A DNA stretch of 64,000 nucleotides. It comes from Immersiella caudata. Its lineage: Eukaryota > Ascomycota > Sordariomycetes > Sordariales > Lasiosphaeriaceae. Positions 11,341 through 22,088 of this stretch are shown in pieces. The stretch's first letter is position 1, and each line of letters opens with the position of its first letter. The position numbers were made by a program, and so were the translations under genes. The DNA is taken from positions 496,001-560,000 of the forward strand of contig JAULSU010000003.1 in the NCBI GenBank assembly GCA_030512335.1, given 5' to 3'. The notes beneath the pieces are model-generated. The model was not told the origin of the DNA. It worked only from the letters and a program-made list of their open reading frames with translations, and did not search any database.

Positions 11341-11520
11341 ATGAAGCTCGCCCTCTCAACTTTCATTCTAGGCCTCGCTGCCCTCGCAGTTGCTCTTCCG
11401 GCGCCTACTCCTGAGGGAGAGGCCGACAAGAGAGATGCGCAGAATGAGCCCAGTGGTCCTGGCACTGGCTTCGGCTGCCCACGCGCTTTCTGCGGAGGAG
11501 GCTACATCAAGAAGGAGTAA
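11341..11520 (+). CDS. Small secreted peptide precursor with Kex2 site (RiPP precursor or effector candidate)
   Basis: 59-residue ORF. The signal peptide is residues 1-19 (MKLALSTFILGLAALAVAL), followed by a short Pro/Glu propeptide ending in the dibasic Kex2 site KR (30-31). The released part is rich in Gly and Pro and holds two cysteines (46, 51: GFGCPRAFCGGGYI) before KKE. The annotated stop may be bypassed: GTAAAT at 11517 could be a donor and CTAAC at about 11585-11589 a branch point, with an AG at 11596. That would replace the last codon and add a basic tail with a third Cys, ending at 11645. The gene lies between a UstYa-like gene and a tyrosinase, a context known for dikaritin precursors. 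Unlike those it has one processing site and no repeated core. A disulfide-bonded secreted peptide is the main alternative. Confidence 0.6.
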   Translation: MKLALSTFILGLAALAVALPAPTPEGEADKRDAQNEPSGPGTGFGCPRAFCGGGYIKKE

Positions 11521-11645
11521 ATCTCGGGTTGGGAGTATATCTGGTCAGTTTTTGGGCACTGTGCCTTGAGCTCCATGTGAAAGACTAACTCTCAAGACAA
11601 AAAGACTGCCCGAACCGCCATCCAGAGAAGTGGAAAGGGAGGTGA

Positions 11646-12695
11646 TGAAACCTGGATGGATTCGAGCTGTTTTAGTTCACTTGGGTCACTCTTTCAACTG
11701 TGAGAGCCTTTAAATGGAAATTACCAACGATATCCTCTGGAACAAACAGTTTTTCACATGTCTGAAATGCGCATGTGCACGTGCAGTGAAGATACCAGCC
11801 TTACCCATGAACTAACCACCACCCCTCGTCCTAGTCTGCTCACCAACCCACACAGCCCTCCCACCCTCTCCCGGCTCTCCAAAAATATACCTCTTGATCT
11901 CAACCCTCTTCCCACCCTCCCTCATCGCCGCAGCCAGCGTATGCGTCTCCGCAAACATATTCCCATCTCCCAAGAAAGCAATGCGACTCCAACACAAAGT
12001 GAACCGCAATACTTCGCAGTTGCATGATACGCGCGAAAAAGGACTCGAAAGCGTAAGGTTTCCCTGTCAACAGTGACGCCCGTGTCTCGGGTGTAGGGCC
12101 TGAGAAAGGTGGACTCGACGCCCGAGGAGGGGCCGTTAAGATGGCGTGGAGGGGGGTGGAAACCCAGGCCTCTTTAGGAGGAGTAGGGGTCCAGCTTAAC
12201 GTGCTGTATTACGACGTCTTGAAGTTCAGTATGGGGGGGTATATCTTGTTGAAAAGGTTGTTGAGCTGGGAGGGTAATTTGAGCACAGCTAAGTCAGGAG
12301 CATAGGGATCCGAGATCCTTTGAATCAGAGGTGCTAACGTGCAAACGAGTACAAGTAAGCAAAGAGTCTGGCTGTATACAGGCTCAGCACTGCGAAAGTT
12401 ATGCGTAATACTCTGCCAATCGCTGCAGGAGGGGGGTTGCGTGGGCCGGTACGCGTGCAGCTTGCGCCGTGCCGCTGAAGGGGGATAACAACACACTCTG
12501 AGGCGTGGCAAAACGGGACAAATCCGTGACTGGCGACGTCTCTTGATCCAAGTATTTCAGTCTCGCGCGACTTCTCCCACACCCAAACGCCCATTCCCAT
12601 CTACCACCATCTTTCAAAAGTACCTATTCAGACATCACAACCCATCCCGTCAATCTCCTCTCATAATCCACAACTCTCACTCCCCCGCACCCCAA
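11646..12695. other. Intergenic region, no supported gene
   Basis: About 1 kb between the peptide gene and the tyrosinase stop codon. A minus-strand ORF at 11812-12009 has a protein-like composition but no family I recognise. Confidence 0.45.
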
Positions 12696-14154
12696 CTAAG
12701 CATAAACATAACACAACGGCCCACCCCCCACGGTATTCATCAAATCCCTAATTCTCACCCTCGGCGCCAACGGCAGAATATCAATAAAATCATCCACCGT
12801 CGTGTTCGCGCTCGGCGGGAAATCCAGGAACGTATTCGTCCCAAACACACCCTGGCGGTTCGGGAAATCCAACATTTGCCAGATCCAGTAGACGCGATCC
12901 ACCTGCGCGTGATGCACGTAAAAGGCGGGATCGCCCGGGGAGATGAAGGGGTCGGCGCCGGGATCGCCGCCAATGGTGAAGTGGCCTCCGCCGTGGACGC
13001 CGAGAGCCTGGCGGACGTAGCGGGGGTCGCCTTGAAGGATGGCTTGGAAGCGTTCGATGGTGGGGTTTTGGAGGATGAGTTGGGTTGTGTTGCGAAAGGT
13101 TGTCCCTGAGAAGTGGTGGTGTTAGTTGGGAAGGGGAAAGGGGGGAAAGGCGGGAAAGGGGGGGGAAAGGGGAGGAAAGGGGAAGAAAGGGGAAGAAAGG
13201 GGAAGAAAGGGGAAGAAAGGGGAAGGGGGGGGAGTTGTTGAGGAAAAGGGGTAAGGGGTAAAGTGGGTCCAGATACACAAAGGGAAGAGACTCACACTGC
13301 GAAGCGACTCCGGCGTTGAGATCTCGCTTCAGACAGCGCGGGTGGTCATTCAATGGGTCCGGGACGCTGGTTGGCGTCGTTGTTCCGTACTGCGCAAGCG
13401 CCACAGGGCCTATATGAACCGTCATGGTCGCGAACGGGCCCGTCTTGACGCATCCGCCGCCCGATCCAGGAGGAAGCGGAATCAGCGCGTCGGGATTGAA
13501 CGGCTCCGTGAGGATCAAGCCTTGATGCGGAATCGCCTCGCCGTTTCCACTCAGCGAAGTATCAGATCCGTCAAAGACGGGGGAGGCAGCGGGGTTCTTG
13601 ATGTCGAGACCCCATTCCCAGTAGGGAAAGTCGCCTTTGTACCCGCAGTCGTTGCGAAGTCGCTGCTCGTAGGTGTAGGTGAAGTAGCGATGCCAGGTTA
13701 GAAATGTACCAGTGAGGTGGATGTTGAGTGTTTGCTGCAGGTGGATGGCGACAAAGTCGTCAAAGAGGGACTTGGAGCCCGGGAAGGAGAGTAGGCTGGG
13801 CTTGGTCTGGAGGCACTTGACAGCGGCGATGTAGGCTCTTCTGTCGGGCTTGGAAAGGGTGCGCCTGCGGCGGTGTCAGCTGCGAGCTCACGGTGCAAAG
13901 CTGCGAGTGATGCCTGACCATTCCCTGCGAACTCTGATATTGCCCTTGTTGCACTTGCCAGCCTGGCGCCGCATCTTCCGCGGCGTGATGGCGTCGGTGT
14001 TGGTGGACGCCATCTGGTTGAGCGTGGTGAGAGCCTTGCCCTGATCAACATCGGCGGGCGTGAAGTCCGACTCCTTCGGGGGAGCGGCTGCAGCCGAGCC
14101 CAACAAGAGGCACAGCGCAAACAGCAGCCATGCGTACCGCCCGAGTGCCGCCAT
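12696..14154 (-). CDS. Secreted tyrosinase (type-3 copper oxidase)
   Basis: Three exons (13919-14154, 13296-13864, 12696-13105) give 404 residues. The signal peptide is about residues 1-23. The CuA site has H120, H128 and H137 (HLQQTLNIHLTGTFLTWHRY). CuB has H306 and H310 (HGGGHF) and the HH pair at 333-334 (FYVHHAQVDRVYWIWQ). All six ligands are therefore present. The 54-base first intron uses GTCAGG as donor. The 190-base second intron is filled by a long polypyrimidine repeat on the coding strand. The protein is short, with no C-terminal inhibitory domain as in classical intracellular tyrosinases, and resembles the secreted tyrosinases found near secondary-metabolite genes, such as UstQ of the ustiloxin cluster. 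The substrate (phenol or peptide tyrosine) is not shown by sequence. Confidence 0.88.
13125..13255. repeat. Polypurine (GGGGAAGAAA)n minisatellite inside a tyrosinase intron
   Basis: On the plus strand this is an almost pure G/A tract with a roughly 10-base unit GGGGAAGAAA repeated and degenerate variants around it. On the coding (minus) strand it is C/T only, lying between donor (13295) and acceptor (13106). It can form triplex or G-quadruplex structures and is likely length-polymorphic. Confidence 0.85.
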
Positions 14155-15506
14155 CTTCGGAGAATTGGCTGACCCAAGAAACGAAGGGTGGTCAGAAAGG
14201 AGGGTGAGAAACGAAAGATACGTCGAAGGGAAGGGCGACGGGTGAGGAGATCGTCACTCTCGACCCGAAGGCGATGCATCGCTGGTTCTTGTAGTTAGTT
14301 GACGAGGCCCGTCCCATGACAACCAAGGATCCTTCGTGTCCGCCAAGCATTGTTGACCTGCATGTCTGCCCCGGTGCCAGGGACCGAGGTTCGGTGACTG
14401 CACAGAATGCAACTTTGGCTCTCGTGGAATCCCCAAGTCGGCAGGTGACCCGAGCATCGCCATGTATTGCTGAGGCGCGGCCCGGCAAACCCACGAGGTG
14501 TATAAATTTAGCAAGGATGGGCTGGGCAATGATTGTCGCAGTGGGTGGGGGGAGGCACGGGGAGGTTTCAATGCGCTCGGGGCCCTGGACCGAGCCGGGG
14601 TGTGGGGATGTAGCCCGGTTTCAGCTTCAACCCGACGCCCTGCAGAACAAGAGTGCCGGCGTTGGTACACTACGAACCAGAATGCTACCCTCCTTTGCGG
14701 GGAAATTGTAAGGCCCGTGCTATCCACTCTGAAAGTCAGCGCGGAACAAAAAGACCGGTGATCGACAGATGCATTCGCTCGAGTCTTGGCACTTGCAATA
14801 AAAGCGGTCGTGCTGAGGAGTGTCTGTTGGGATCACCTATCCGCTATCACTGGCCCCTTGGCCTCTCCCGTGGCTGTCAGTCTGTTTTCCGGGTCTGGAC
14901 CCTACCAAAACACGACCATGTTTGAGCCAGCGCCACGACCAGCGAAGCCGTCGAAGGGTACGGCAGACGCGGAACACGCGGGACGAGGACATCTTGTTTC
15001 CCTGCACACCATCACCCACATTCCGAAGATCTATCGTCCAGTCAGCATCGACTCAGGGGCGCGGGGGTCGTAGCATTAAACGACCACATGGTCAACCACA
15101 CCTCTACGCACGTCCCCATGCTCGGTGTTCAATACTCGCGTGGCCATGCCGATCCCTTCCATCTTCGCCGCGCATCCTTTGCTGCTCACATAATTTCCGG
15201 TGCTGGGGTGTGGATGCGAGTACGGACTCGATGGTGAGGAGGTCAACACACCGCACTAGCCTGCAATGATGGTTCTGCTGTTTCCAGTTGTGGCACACAT
15301 CGGACAAAGGCATTGTTCTCCGAGCCAGGTGCCACTCAGGCTGTTCCTCTCAGACCACAAGGATCCAGTGAGCGCGTCGATGGCTGCAACGTGATTCCAT
15401 CTTCTTTAAAGTTCCGATGGGGAGCAGAAATCTCTGGCACAAGGACTGAAAAGTTTCAGTGGGACTCCAAGTGATGTGGTGCTAAATAACAGGCAAAAAG
15501 GGGATT
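14155..15506. other. Intergenic region, no gene seen
   Basis: About 1.35 kb upstream of the tyrosinase. Several short ORFs on both strands without recognisable similarity. It presumably contains the tyrosinase promoter. Confidence 0.5.
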
Positions 15507-15604
15507 TGGGCGGGCTGGGATTCGAACCCAAGACTCTCGCTAAACGCTAGAATAGCAACGCTGATAACGGTTAGTGAGCACGCTGACCACTACGCTACCC
15601 GCCC
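15507..15604 (-). tRNA. Intron-containing tRNA gene or tRNA-like gene, isotype unresolved
   Basis: The minus strand folds as a tRNA: a perfect 7-base acceptor stem GGGCGGG/CCCGCCC, a D arm with AGTGGTCA loop (A box TAGCGTAGTGG), and a T arm TTGGG-TTCGAAT-CCCAG (B box GGTTCGAATCC). The total of 98 bases leaves about 25 extra bases in the anticodon region, consistent with a fungal tRNA intron. The arms CTCAC and GCGAG can form the anticodon stem with one A-C mismatch, but then the base expected to be U33 is A, so I cannot name the anticodon. AAC (Val) fits U33 only if the stem is mispaired. It may be a functional tRNA with unusual intron or a decayed copy. Confidence 0.65.
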
Positions 15605-17340
15605 TGTGGCTTTGGTTAGCTGATCGCTTGATCTTTTGGTTTAAGTAAGAGGTTATCCCTCGCTCGGGTCAACGGGGCTTGATGACGACGTGGCAGAGGT
15701 TAGGCTGCGTCGTGACGTTCGCACGTGAAAGTAGGAACCTGAGTACCGACCAGCCGCGCTGCCTGAGGCAATTCTCTCTTTCCTGAAATGCCCAATCAGA
15801 GCTGCACAAAAGATGCCCCAAAAACGTTATCTCAGCCTAACCCTTCGGGTAGATGGCCAGAATGCTTCCGGGATCTAGATTCGTCTGGGCCGAGGATATA
15901 GAGAGCTTTGCGGTTAGCGTTCTGCTCAAAGAAGGGTTTCTGTAAAACTAGCGAGACTTAACGGCGCTTGACGAGACATGATTTAATGTGGCGTCCAAAA
16001 CAGGTAACTGTCTGGTGCTGACGCTCCAGCTGGGCTCCAAAGAAGTTTGACCCGTTCGAGATTGATGAGTGAGAGGGCAAATACGCCAGAGTAGACCTGA
16101 AGGCACGACAATGAGTACTCCGGAAGAAGGATCCGTTGACTGCGAGTGGCTAGCCAACCGCAGGATATCGTACATGTTGGTCTGGTAAATGGGAAGTGCT
16201 CGTTGGCAGTGTAGGATCCAGGTTATGTGCCAAGAAGAGTTCGCTCCCTGATTGCTTGTTTGCCCATATCTCGGTATCGACAAGCGTGAGAACGACTTTG
16301 ACACGACGGAATGTGCTCTTGGTAGGTCGAAGTAGACGCGGCTGAAGGAACGCCGGCTTAGAAGGTTGAAAAAACACCCTGCATGGTTTCCATTAAATCG
16401 TCCAGTTGGCTGCGCCTCCGGCACAGCGTAGGTACCTAGGGAGTGGTGACAGACCATGAGAAATCGTTGGGAATCTCGTCCTGAGGATAGGGCGGGAACG
16501 GGCTGGCGTTCCTTTTCGCAGCCGGTCTTTCGGAGGTCAGGCTCTGAAAAGCAAGCCTGGAAAACCGGCCCGCTCGCTCGCACCATAACATGGGGTGAAC
16601 TGCAGGATGAGGCGTGTCATCGGTGCTATTGTGGAGTATGCCGGGGGCTGCGTTGTACCGAAGCTGCACAATGAGAGGAGTCTGAACGTCTTTGTTGCTC
16701 GAGGACTCGACGAGCCTTGCGGAGATGTTCTGTCGTTGGAGCCTGGAGCACGGTGGTTAAAGTCGAGTTAAAATGCAAGAGCGAACGGCAAACCATGCAT
16801 CTGCTGAGAAACTGTCCAGCCTCCTCCGCATCCTTGAAGCGCGACTTCCAAGACAGGTTTGGACGCTGCAAGCGGCTTTGGCTGGGCTGGTTGGGTAAAA
16901 TTTTTCTCACACAAAAGCTCGACCCTAATTCGAACGCACCATCCGACCGCACACTGAGCTTTCCAATTGCGGCACGGGCTTCAAAACACTTTTGTTTTTG
17001 ATAGCGCGCGAAGGGAGCTCAATTAACACGGTATCTTCGACCCAGTCAAAGATAGGGCATTGTGACGCCTCTTTGCGAGCTCAGAACCCTTTGTGTGTCT
17101 TGTCGTCTCGGCACCCCCAACGCATCTCGCCAGCTGCCGCTCGCAGCACGCCGGGGAGAACAATGAAAAACTCGACGACCAAACAGAGTCCTCAAGAGGC
17201 CGAAGCCCACAACAATGAAGCCAAAACCTCGTTTTTTTCGTTGCCTTCCTCATCCCTTCAGCCCAATCTCGACACGACCTTCAACATCACCAATTCCGCC
17301 AAGCCTTGGCCAATGCAAGGAACTCAGCATCAACGCCACA
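15605..17340. other. Intergenic region, no supported gene
   Basis: About 1.7 kb. A 212-codon minus-strand ORF (15948-16586) lacks domains, a signal peptide or compositional signs of coding, and I do not call it. Nothing else is visible. Confidence 0.5.
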
Positions 17341-18157
17341 ATGGCCAAAACCAAGCCCACCACCAGCCGCAAGTCTGTTGCGAAATCTCAAGCCCAGGCC
17401 AGCACATCCTCTCGCTCTGCTCGCCCCCGACCACTCCCTCCCCCCAAGCCAGGTCCCTCTCCCGCGAGTCAGCCTGAAATCCTCTTGCTCTACCGCCGCC
17501 TCAAACAATACAAAACAGACAAAAGAAACGAAGTCCCCCATGCCGAACGCCGCAACCTCACCAAGGACGAATTCCTCAGCACCATGAAGCGGTACCACCG
17601 CTTCGGCCAGATCGGGGAGAACCTAAGGAATCAGCTGGGGGAGTGGATCTTGGATAATATGCGGGATGTGCAGGGGTGGGCGAGCGATATCGTGGCGACG
17701 GTAGCGTTGTCGAACGAGGGAAATAAGGCGTGGTGGTTCAATGACGATCCCGGTTATGATGAGGAGTTAAAGGAGGAGTTTAGGAGGGCGGGGTTGATGG
17801 ATATGACGGAGAGTGGGCTGGACAAGATTGAGGAGTTAATAGATAAGGATGAGGATGAAGAGGACGATAAAAACAAGGATGAAGATGGATTCGAAGTGGT
17901 GGGTGGGGACGGCGAGGAAGAAGGAGAGGATGATGAAGGGGAAGGAGGCGAAGATGAAGATGAAGGAGGGGAGGGTGAGAAAGATAAACAACTCACAGTA
18001 AGTGATCTGCCCGTTAGTGTTCAATCCCTGGGTAAACCAGCAGAACAAGGTAGCGGATATTAACAATGCCCAGAAAGCTATCGGCGCCCTGGAAGCAACA
18101 GTCTGCATCTCATTTGTCGAGTGGCCCATCAACCACCCGAGGGCTGCCAAGTATTAA
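17341..18157 (+). CDS. Tandem-paralog family protein A, unknown function
   Basis: Start chosen at MAKTKPTTSRKS, matching the MAKQAKRH start of its neighbour. The N-terminus (1-45) is basic and Ser/Pro-rich. A compact helical domain at about 50-155 holds YHRFGQIGENLRNQLGEWI, WASDIV, WWFNDDPGYDEEL and RRAGLMDMT. Then comes a long Asp/Glu run (about 165-215). Exon 1 ends at 17997. GTAAGT plus an acceptor at 18040 (or 18043) leads in frame to a 39-codon exon ending at 18157; without splicing the frame stops at 18063. The helical domain aligns with protein B downstream. I do not recognise the family. The basic and acidic low-complexity tails suggest a nuclear, chromatin- or nucleic-acid-associated protein, which is inference only. 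Confidence 0.65.
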
Positions 18158-18877
18158 GATTTGTTTTTTCGGTGGTCAGGAAGAGCTACGTACATTAGCC
18201 CGTTCGTTTACATATTTTGAGGCGCAGAATGAATTGAGCTGACAGAGCGAGTCTTGGCCACTCCCACTTGACAATACCTTATGGTCGTAGTTGCATGCCC
18301 ACCTCCTACAATGTAACAAGCATTGATGACACTACGCTTCGCAGTCTACACGTTGCGGTCAACTGCAGTTCGAAGAACAGGAATCGCGGGAGCGCCAAGC
18401 CTGGTGCCGCGCCCTTTGTTGGTGGACTTGCAGCCTCCCCCCCTCTTCATCGCCACACCACACCACGAACTCGACCTCGACTCGAGCGAAGAACTATTTT
18501 GAGATGCATCATGACGCCGGATCCGGACGTAAACAACGACCTGCGGTCAGACCATCATAACTTTGACGGGTGCCATTCAGATATGCGTCTTTGTGTTCGC
18601 TGTCCCGTCCCACACAAAGACTCACACTCTTTATCCATGCCCATTTAGAGCGCCTAAGCACATCAATACCATGTCTGGAGCAGCATTGTCTCTTTATACT
18701 CGGTTTCTTCGCCATCTATATCACCCCCCTATCTTTCCACCATCCAGAGCTCCCAGGTCCATTCTTGTCATCGGCTCAGCGGACGACCCGTCAGGATACA
18801 GCCACGCGTCGTTCCAGCAACACATTGGTTCAACTACCCAATTATCTGCCTTTCATTGTTCAGGTGTCCAAACAGCC
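18158..18877. other. Spacer between the tandem paralogs
   Basis: 720 bases between the two paralogs. An ORF continues upstream of the chosen start of protein B, but its translation shows no similarity to protein A, so I leave it out. Confidence 0.45.
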
Positions 18878-20360
18878 ATGGCCAAGCAAGCCAAGCGTCA
18901 TAGCGGAGGTGGGGGCGGCAAGAAGACGCCGCGCAAGGCTCTCAGGAGCTCCCACATACCCAGAATGAGCGCATCCACCAGCCCGCCCCAGCCGCGAAAC
19001 CCACCAGCCGCCCAGCCCGCCCCTGCCATCCCAGCAGCGCCTCCTCCCGCGGCTGGAGCCGGTAGCACAAGGGAGGTCGGGATCGCTAGAAGACTCCTCT
19101 CTCACTGGGAAACGTGGAACGCCACCTCTATCGCATATCGCGGAACAGAACCGCAGTTTACCTCTGACATGCTGATTGGTGTTGTCAACAATTATCCGCG
19201 TTTCGGGCAGATTGGTCTAGTATTCCGGGCACGGCTGTCCGCATGGATTCAAGCGCACTACCAAGAGATTCGGAATTGGGCACCGCAACTTGCGGCGGTG
19301 AGAAACAACCAGGGGGGTCACTTCTTTGCAAACGACCCGGCGTATACCAATTATAACATCTTCCGTGCCAATGGGATCACCGACTTGAGTGCGCCGGTTC
19401 AGCCTCAACCCGCCGCCGGAAGGATTGGACGACCACAGTTTCGACCAGCCAACCGACATCAACCTGCTGCCGGGGCTTCATTACAACCACCCGGCTTTAT
19501 ACAGTCACACGGCACCCCACAGCCACTGGCCCGCGCCGTTGCCGGGGCTTCCCTACAGACACCCGGCATCCAACCACCAGCGGGTCTGCGACCTCCCCCA
19601 AACGGACGGGCACTGCCCGCAACACAACAAGGCATCTGGCTCTACGACACACAGGAAATACAACTGATTACAAGAACCGTCCACCGCAATATCCGAGACG
19701 CTGTAGCAACTGTGCCCCCCACACATCCAGCTCGAGTTAGGGTGGAGGCGGCACTCGCGCGCCTGCCTAATTTTGGAGATTATGTTCGTCGGGCCATCAT
19801 GAGCTATGATGACGTTCGAACCGCCGTGCGAGGAAACATCCCAACCTCGCGGGAGATCCGGGTCCAAGCAACGCGGGCGGTCCGGGGCGTAGGGAACTCG
19901 AGCCTCCAGCAGCCTGGAGCCGGAATGAGCGCTTCAGGGTATGGACCGAGTAGCCCGTCTTTGCCCGCGGGACAAAGTCGACAAAAGAATACGTCTAAGC
20001 GCCACCGGGCTGACGGCGACGAGGACGAGGAAGATGAGTCTGTTTCTGTAAGTGCGTCTACTCCGCTGTCCTGTGGTGCTAGAATATTGTTCTGTAGGTC
20101 CACGCTGATTTGGTGAGCAGAAGAAGAAAAAACAAAAGACCAAGGCTAGTAAGCCCCCCAAAGGAAAAGGTAAAAAGGGTGAGGACAGCGATGATGATGA
20201 CGATGACGGCGGCAACAACGGCGGTGGGGGCAACAACGGCGGCGATGGCAATGGCGAGGGGGCCAGTGGGGTTTCCCTTGGAAGGGCCAGAGGTGCCTCA
20301 AAGAAGCCGGTGACGCGAAGGGTAAAGTACCCGCACAGTCGAAGGGTAAGTCGGCAGTGA
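18878..20360 (+). CDS. Tandem-paralog family protein B, unknown function
   Basis: Exon 1 (18878-20047) and exon 2 (20121-20360) give 469 residues. The start MAKQAKRH with a Lys/Gly/Arg-rich head mirrors protein A. The shared domain lies at about residues 65-170: NYPRFGQIGLVFRARLSAWI, WAPQLAAV, HFFANDPAYTNYN and RANGITDLS, matching protein A at the same spacing. A Pro/Ala/Gln-rich linker with three short repeats around PAAGASLQPPG follows. A second helical stretch is at about 250-320. The C-terminus is an acidic patch, a Lys run and a Gly/Asn tract. After about 20300 another frame, open to a stop at 20539, reads a Lys/Pro-rich tail (SKGKSAVRNKTPPAKN), so one base may be missing near TCAAAGAAGCC. 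Function unknown. Confidence 0.65.
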
Positions 20361-20919
20361 GGAACAAAACCCCGCCCGCGAAAAACAGGCCCGCATCAAA
20401 CTCCGGGGGGCCTGTGTCGATAAAAACACCGGCAACCTTCAAAACGCCGACACCATCACGCAGAGAGGTTCCTCCAAATACATCCCTCCAAGGATCGAGA
20501 CTAGCAGTCAAAACGCCATCGAAAAATCCCCGGAGGTGAAGAGGTCAAGGCACTGAGTTTTGTGAGCCGACCACAGGCGACGCGCCAACTCTGGACTCTG
20601 CCGGGAAGCAAGCTGTCTGGTGAACGTGGCCGCGAGTGAACCAATGCGGCTTTGGTATCAGGACGGGTTCCATATTTGTTCGATTTCTCGGTTTGTGTAT
20701 GTCGGATGATGGGACGCTCGTTTCTGAAAAATTCGGATGACTATCGCTTCTGGATGGTCGGGAGTTCAATGCTTTTGGGTAGATAGATTTCTAGGGCGCA
20801 GTAGCTCTCTGTTTGACCGTCAATGTATTTATTGTTGTTCTGACGTCGTTGACACTGTCCCGTTCCACCCAGCCGCACCATCCACGCCGTGCCAGATGCA
20901 ATTGCAGCCAAGCCTCGCC
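20361..20919. other. Possible displaced 3' end of paralog B, then intergenic
   Basis: 20361-20539 is open in the alternative frame with Lys/Pro/Thr-rich coding-like composition. Beyond that I see nothing. Confidence 0.4.
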
Positions 20920-21609
20920 CTACGCTCTCCCGCCCGTCTGTGCTGAAGCGACCATCCCGCTAGGAACGTCGGGTCCTCTGGGTGGCGCTGGATTCCCTTG
21001 CAGTGGTCCCTCCTGGTAGCTCATGTTGCCTTGGTAGACGGTTATCTCTCTCAGCCTTTGTGCACGCCGCATCGCGCTCAGTGTCTCAAAGTACCGTGCA
21101 GCGTCGTCCCTGATGAGCTGCTGCGTCTCGTCGTCACCCTCACCGGGCTTCTTCAGCGGACCGACGACCCAAAGTTCTCGAAGCTGACGGGTGAGACCGA
21201 GAAGGTCCTCGGTCGATTTGATCTGCGGCAGTCAGCACCGAATGCGAAAGGTGGACAAAAGGGTGGACTGACGAGGCCGTTCATGTGAATCTCCATTGCC
21301 ATGCTGTTGAAGGCCGCCTGGCCCGTCGAGGCAGTGTTGTCAACACGGTCAGTGCCGGCGCGAATGATGGCGCGGAATCCGGCGAGTATTTCAGCGATGA
21401 GCTTGTTTTCCTGGTCTTGAGTCGGTTAGCTGGGTTCTGGCGAGAGGAGCTGGCTGTGGCTGGCTTCGCCCTTGTGGGTGGGACGCGCGTGGAGAGCCCA
21501 TGTCAACTGCGCCAAGCCAAGGGAGGCGCGAAAAAACAAAACCCCCCAAACAACTCTGAAGTGAGCACGTACCGAGCAGGTTCTCCGACGCAGCCTGGTC
21601 TCTATCCAT
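20920..21609 (-). CDS. MED22: Mediator complex subunit 22
   Basis: Three exons (21573-21609, 21273-21415, 20920-21222) give 160 residues. The start MDRDQAASENLL and the segment IKSTEDLLGLTRQLRELWVVGPLKKPGEGD match fungal MED22 (Srb6/Surf5 family) as I know it. Mediator head-module subunit bridging transcription factors and RNA polymerase II in the nucleus. Intron 1 (157 bases) has a CTAAC-like branch; the acceptor after CTCAAG gives the family-like LLDQENKLIAEIL. Intron 2 (50 bases) uses GTCAGT. The C-terminus is a Gly/Pro-rich tail. An ORF extends upstream of the chosen Met but the conserved sequence starts here. Confidence 0.85.
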
Positions 21610-22088
21610 TTTGCATGTCGAGTCGGTGGACTCGCCGTTTAGGATTCGGGTCTCATGGAGCGAGCTTGCGCCGCTTTGTGTGTGGAGTGTTGAATGCTGG
21701 GCCTCAAAGGAAGTTGACGTTGAAAGAGGGATGGCGGGGACTGTGCAAACTTCATGCGGCACTTGGCGGTCGCACTGTCCCCGCACGTGGGCCACGACGC
21801 GATCGATCAGCAGCTTGGCATTGCTGACAGCTTGGCTGGCGAGCTTGACTTGACATCGCGCAAACATTGCCTGGAAAAGAACGTGTTCTAGCAATTTCAT
21901 ATCGTCACTAGCCAGTGCAAGCTGCGCTCGCTGGCTGTTTCTTCAATCGCTCTCTGATTTCCCAATCAGCCGCGGCTCCGCCGGCTTCGAGCTCCCAAGC
22001 AAGCCAGGCAAGTCGCGCACCCTCGCCCCCAAAACAATCCTGCCGAAAGCCCAAGCCCGTCCGCCCACGGTCAAAGCTACCAAGCGCG
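21610..22088. other. Intergenic region, no gene seen
   Basis: About 480 bases between the co-directional metacaspase (upstream) and MED22 (downstream). No coding signal beyond ORFs shadowing MED22. Confidence 0.45.

Noticed and set aside
11812..12009. Minus-strand ORF reading IAFLGDGNMFAETHTLAAAM
   Set aside because: Protein-like, perhaps a hydrolase relic, but too short and without a match I can name.
12790..13518. 242-codon minus-strand frame
   Set aside because: It reads through the second tyrosinase intron repeat (Pro/Ser/Phe low complexity) and is then out of frame with the CuB exon.
15948..16586. 212-codon minus-strand ORF
   Set aside because: No domain, signal or coding-like composition; chance ORF length in GC-balanced DNA.
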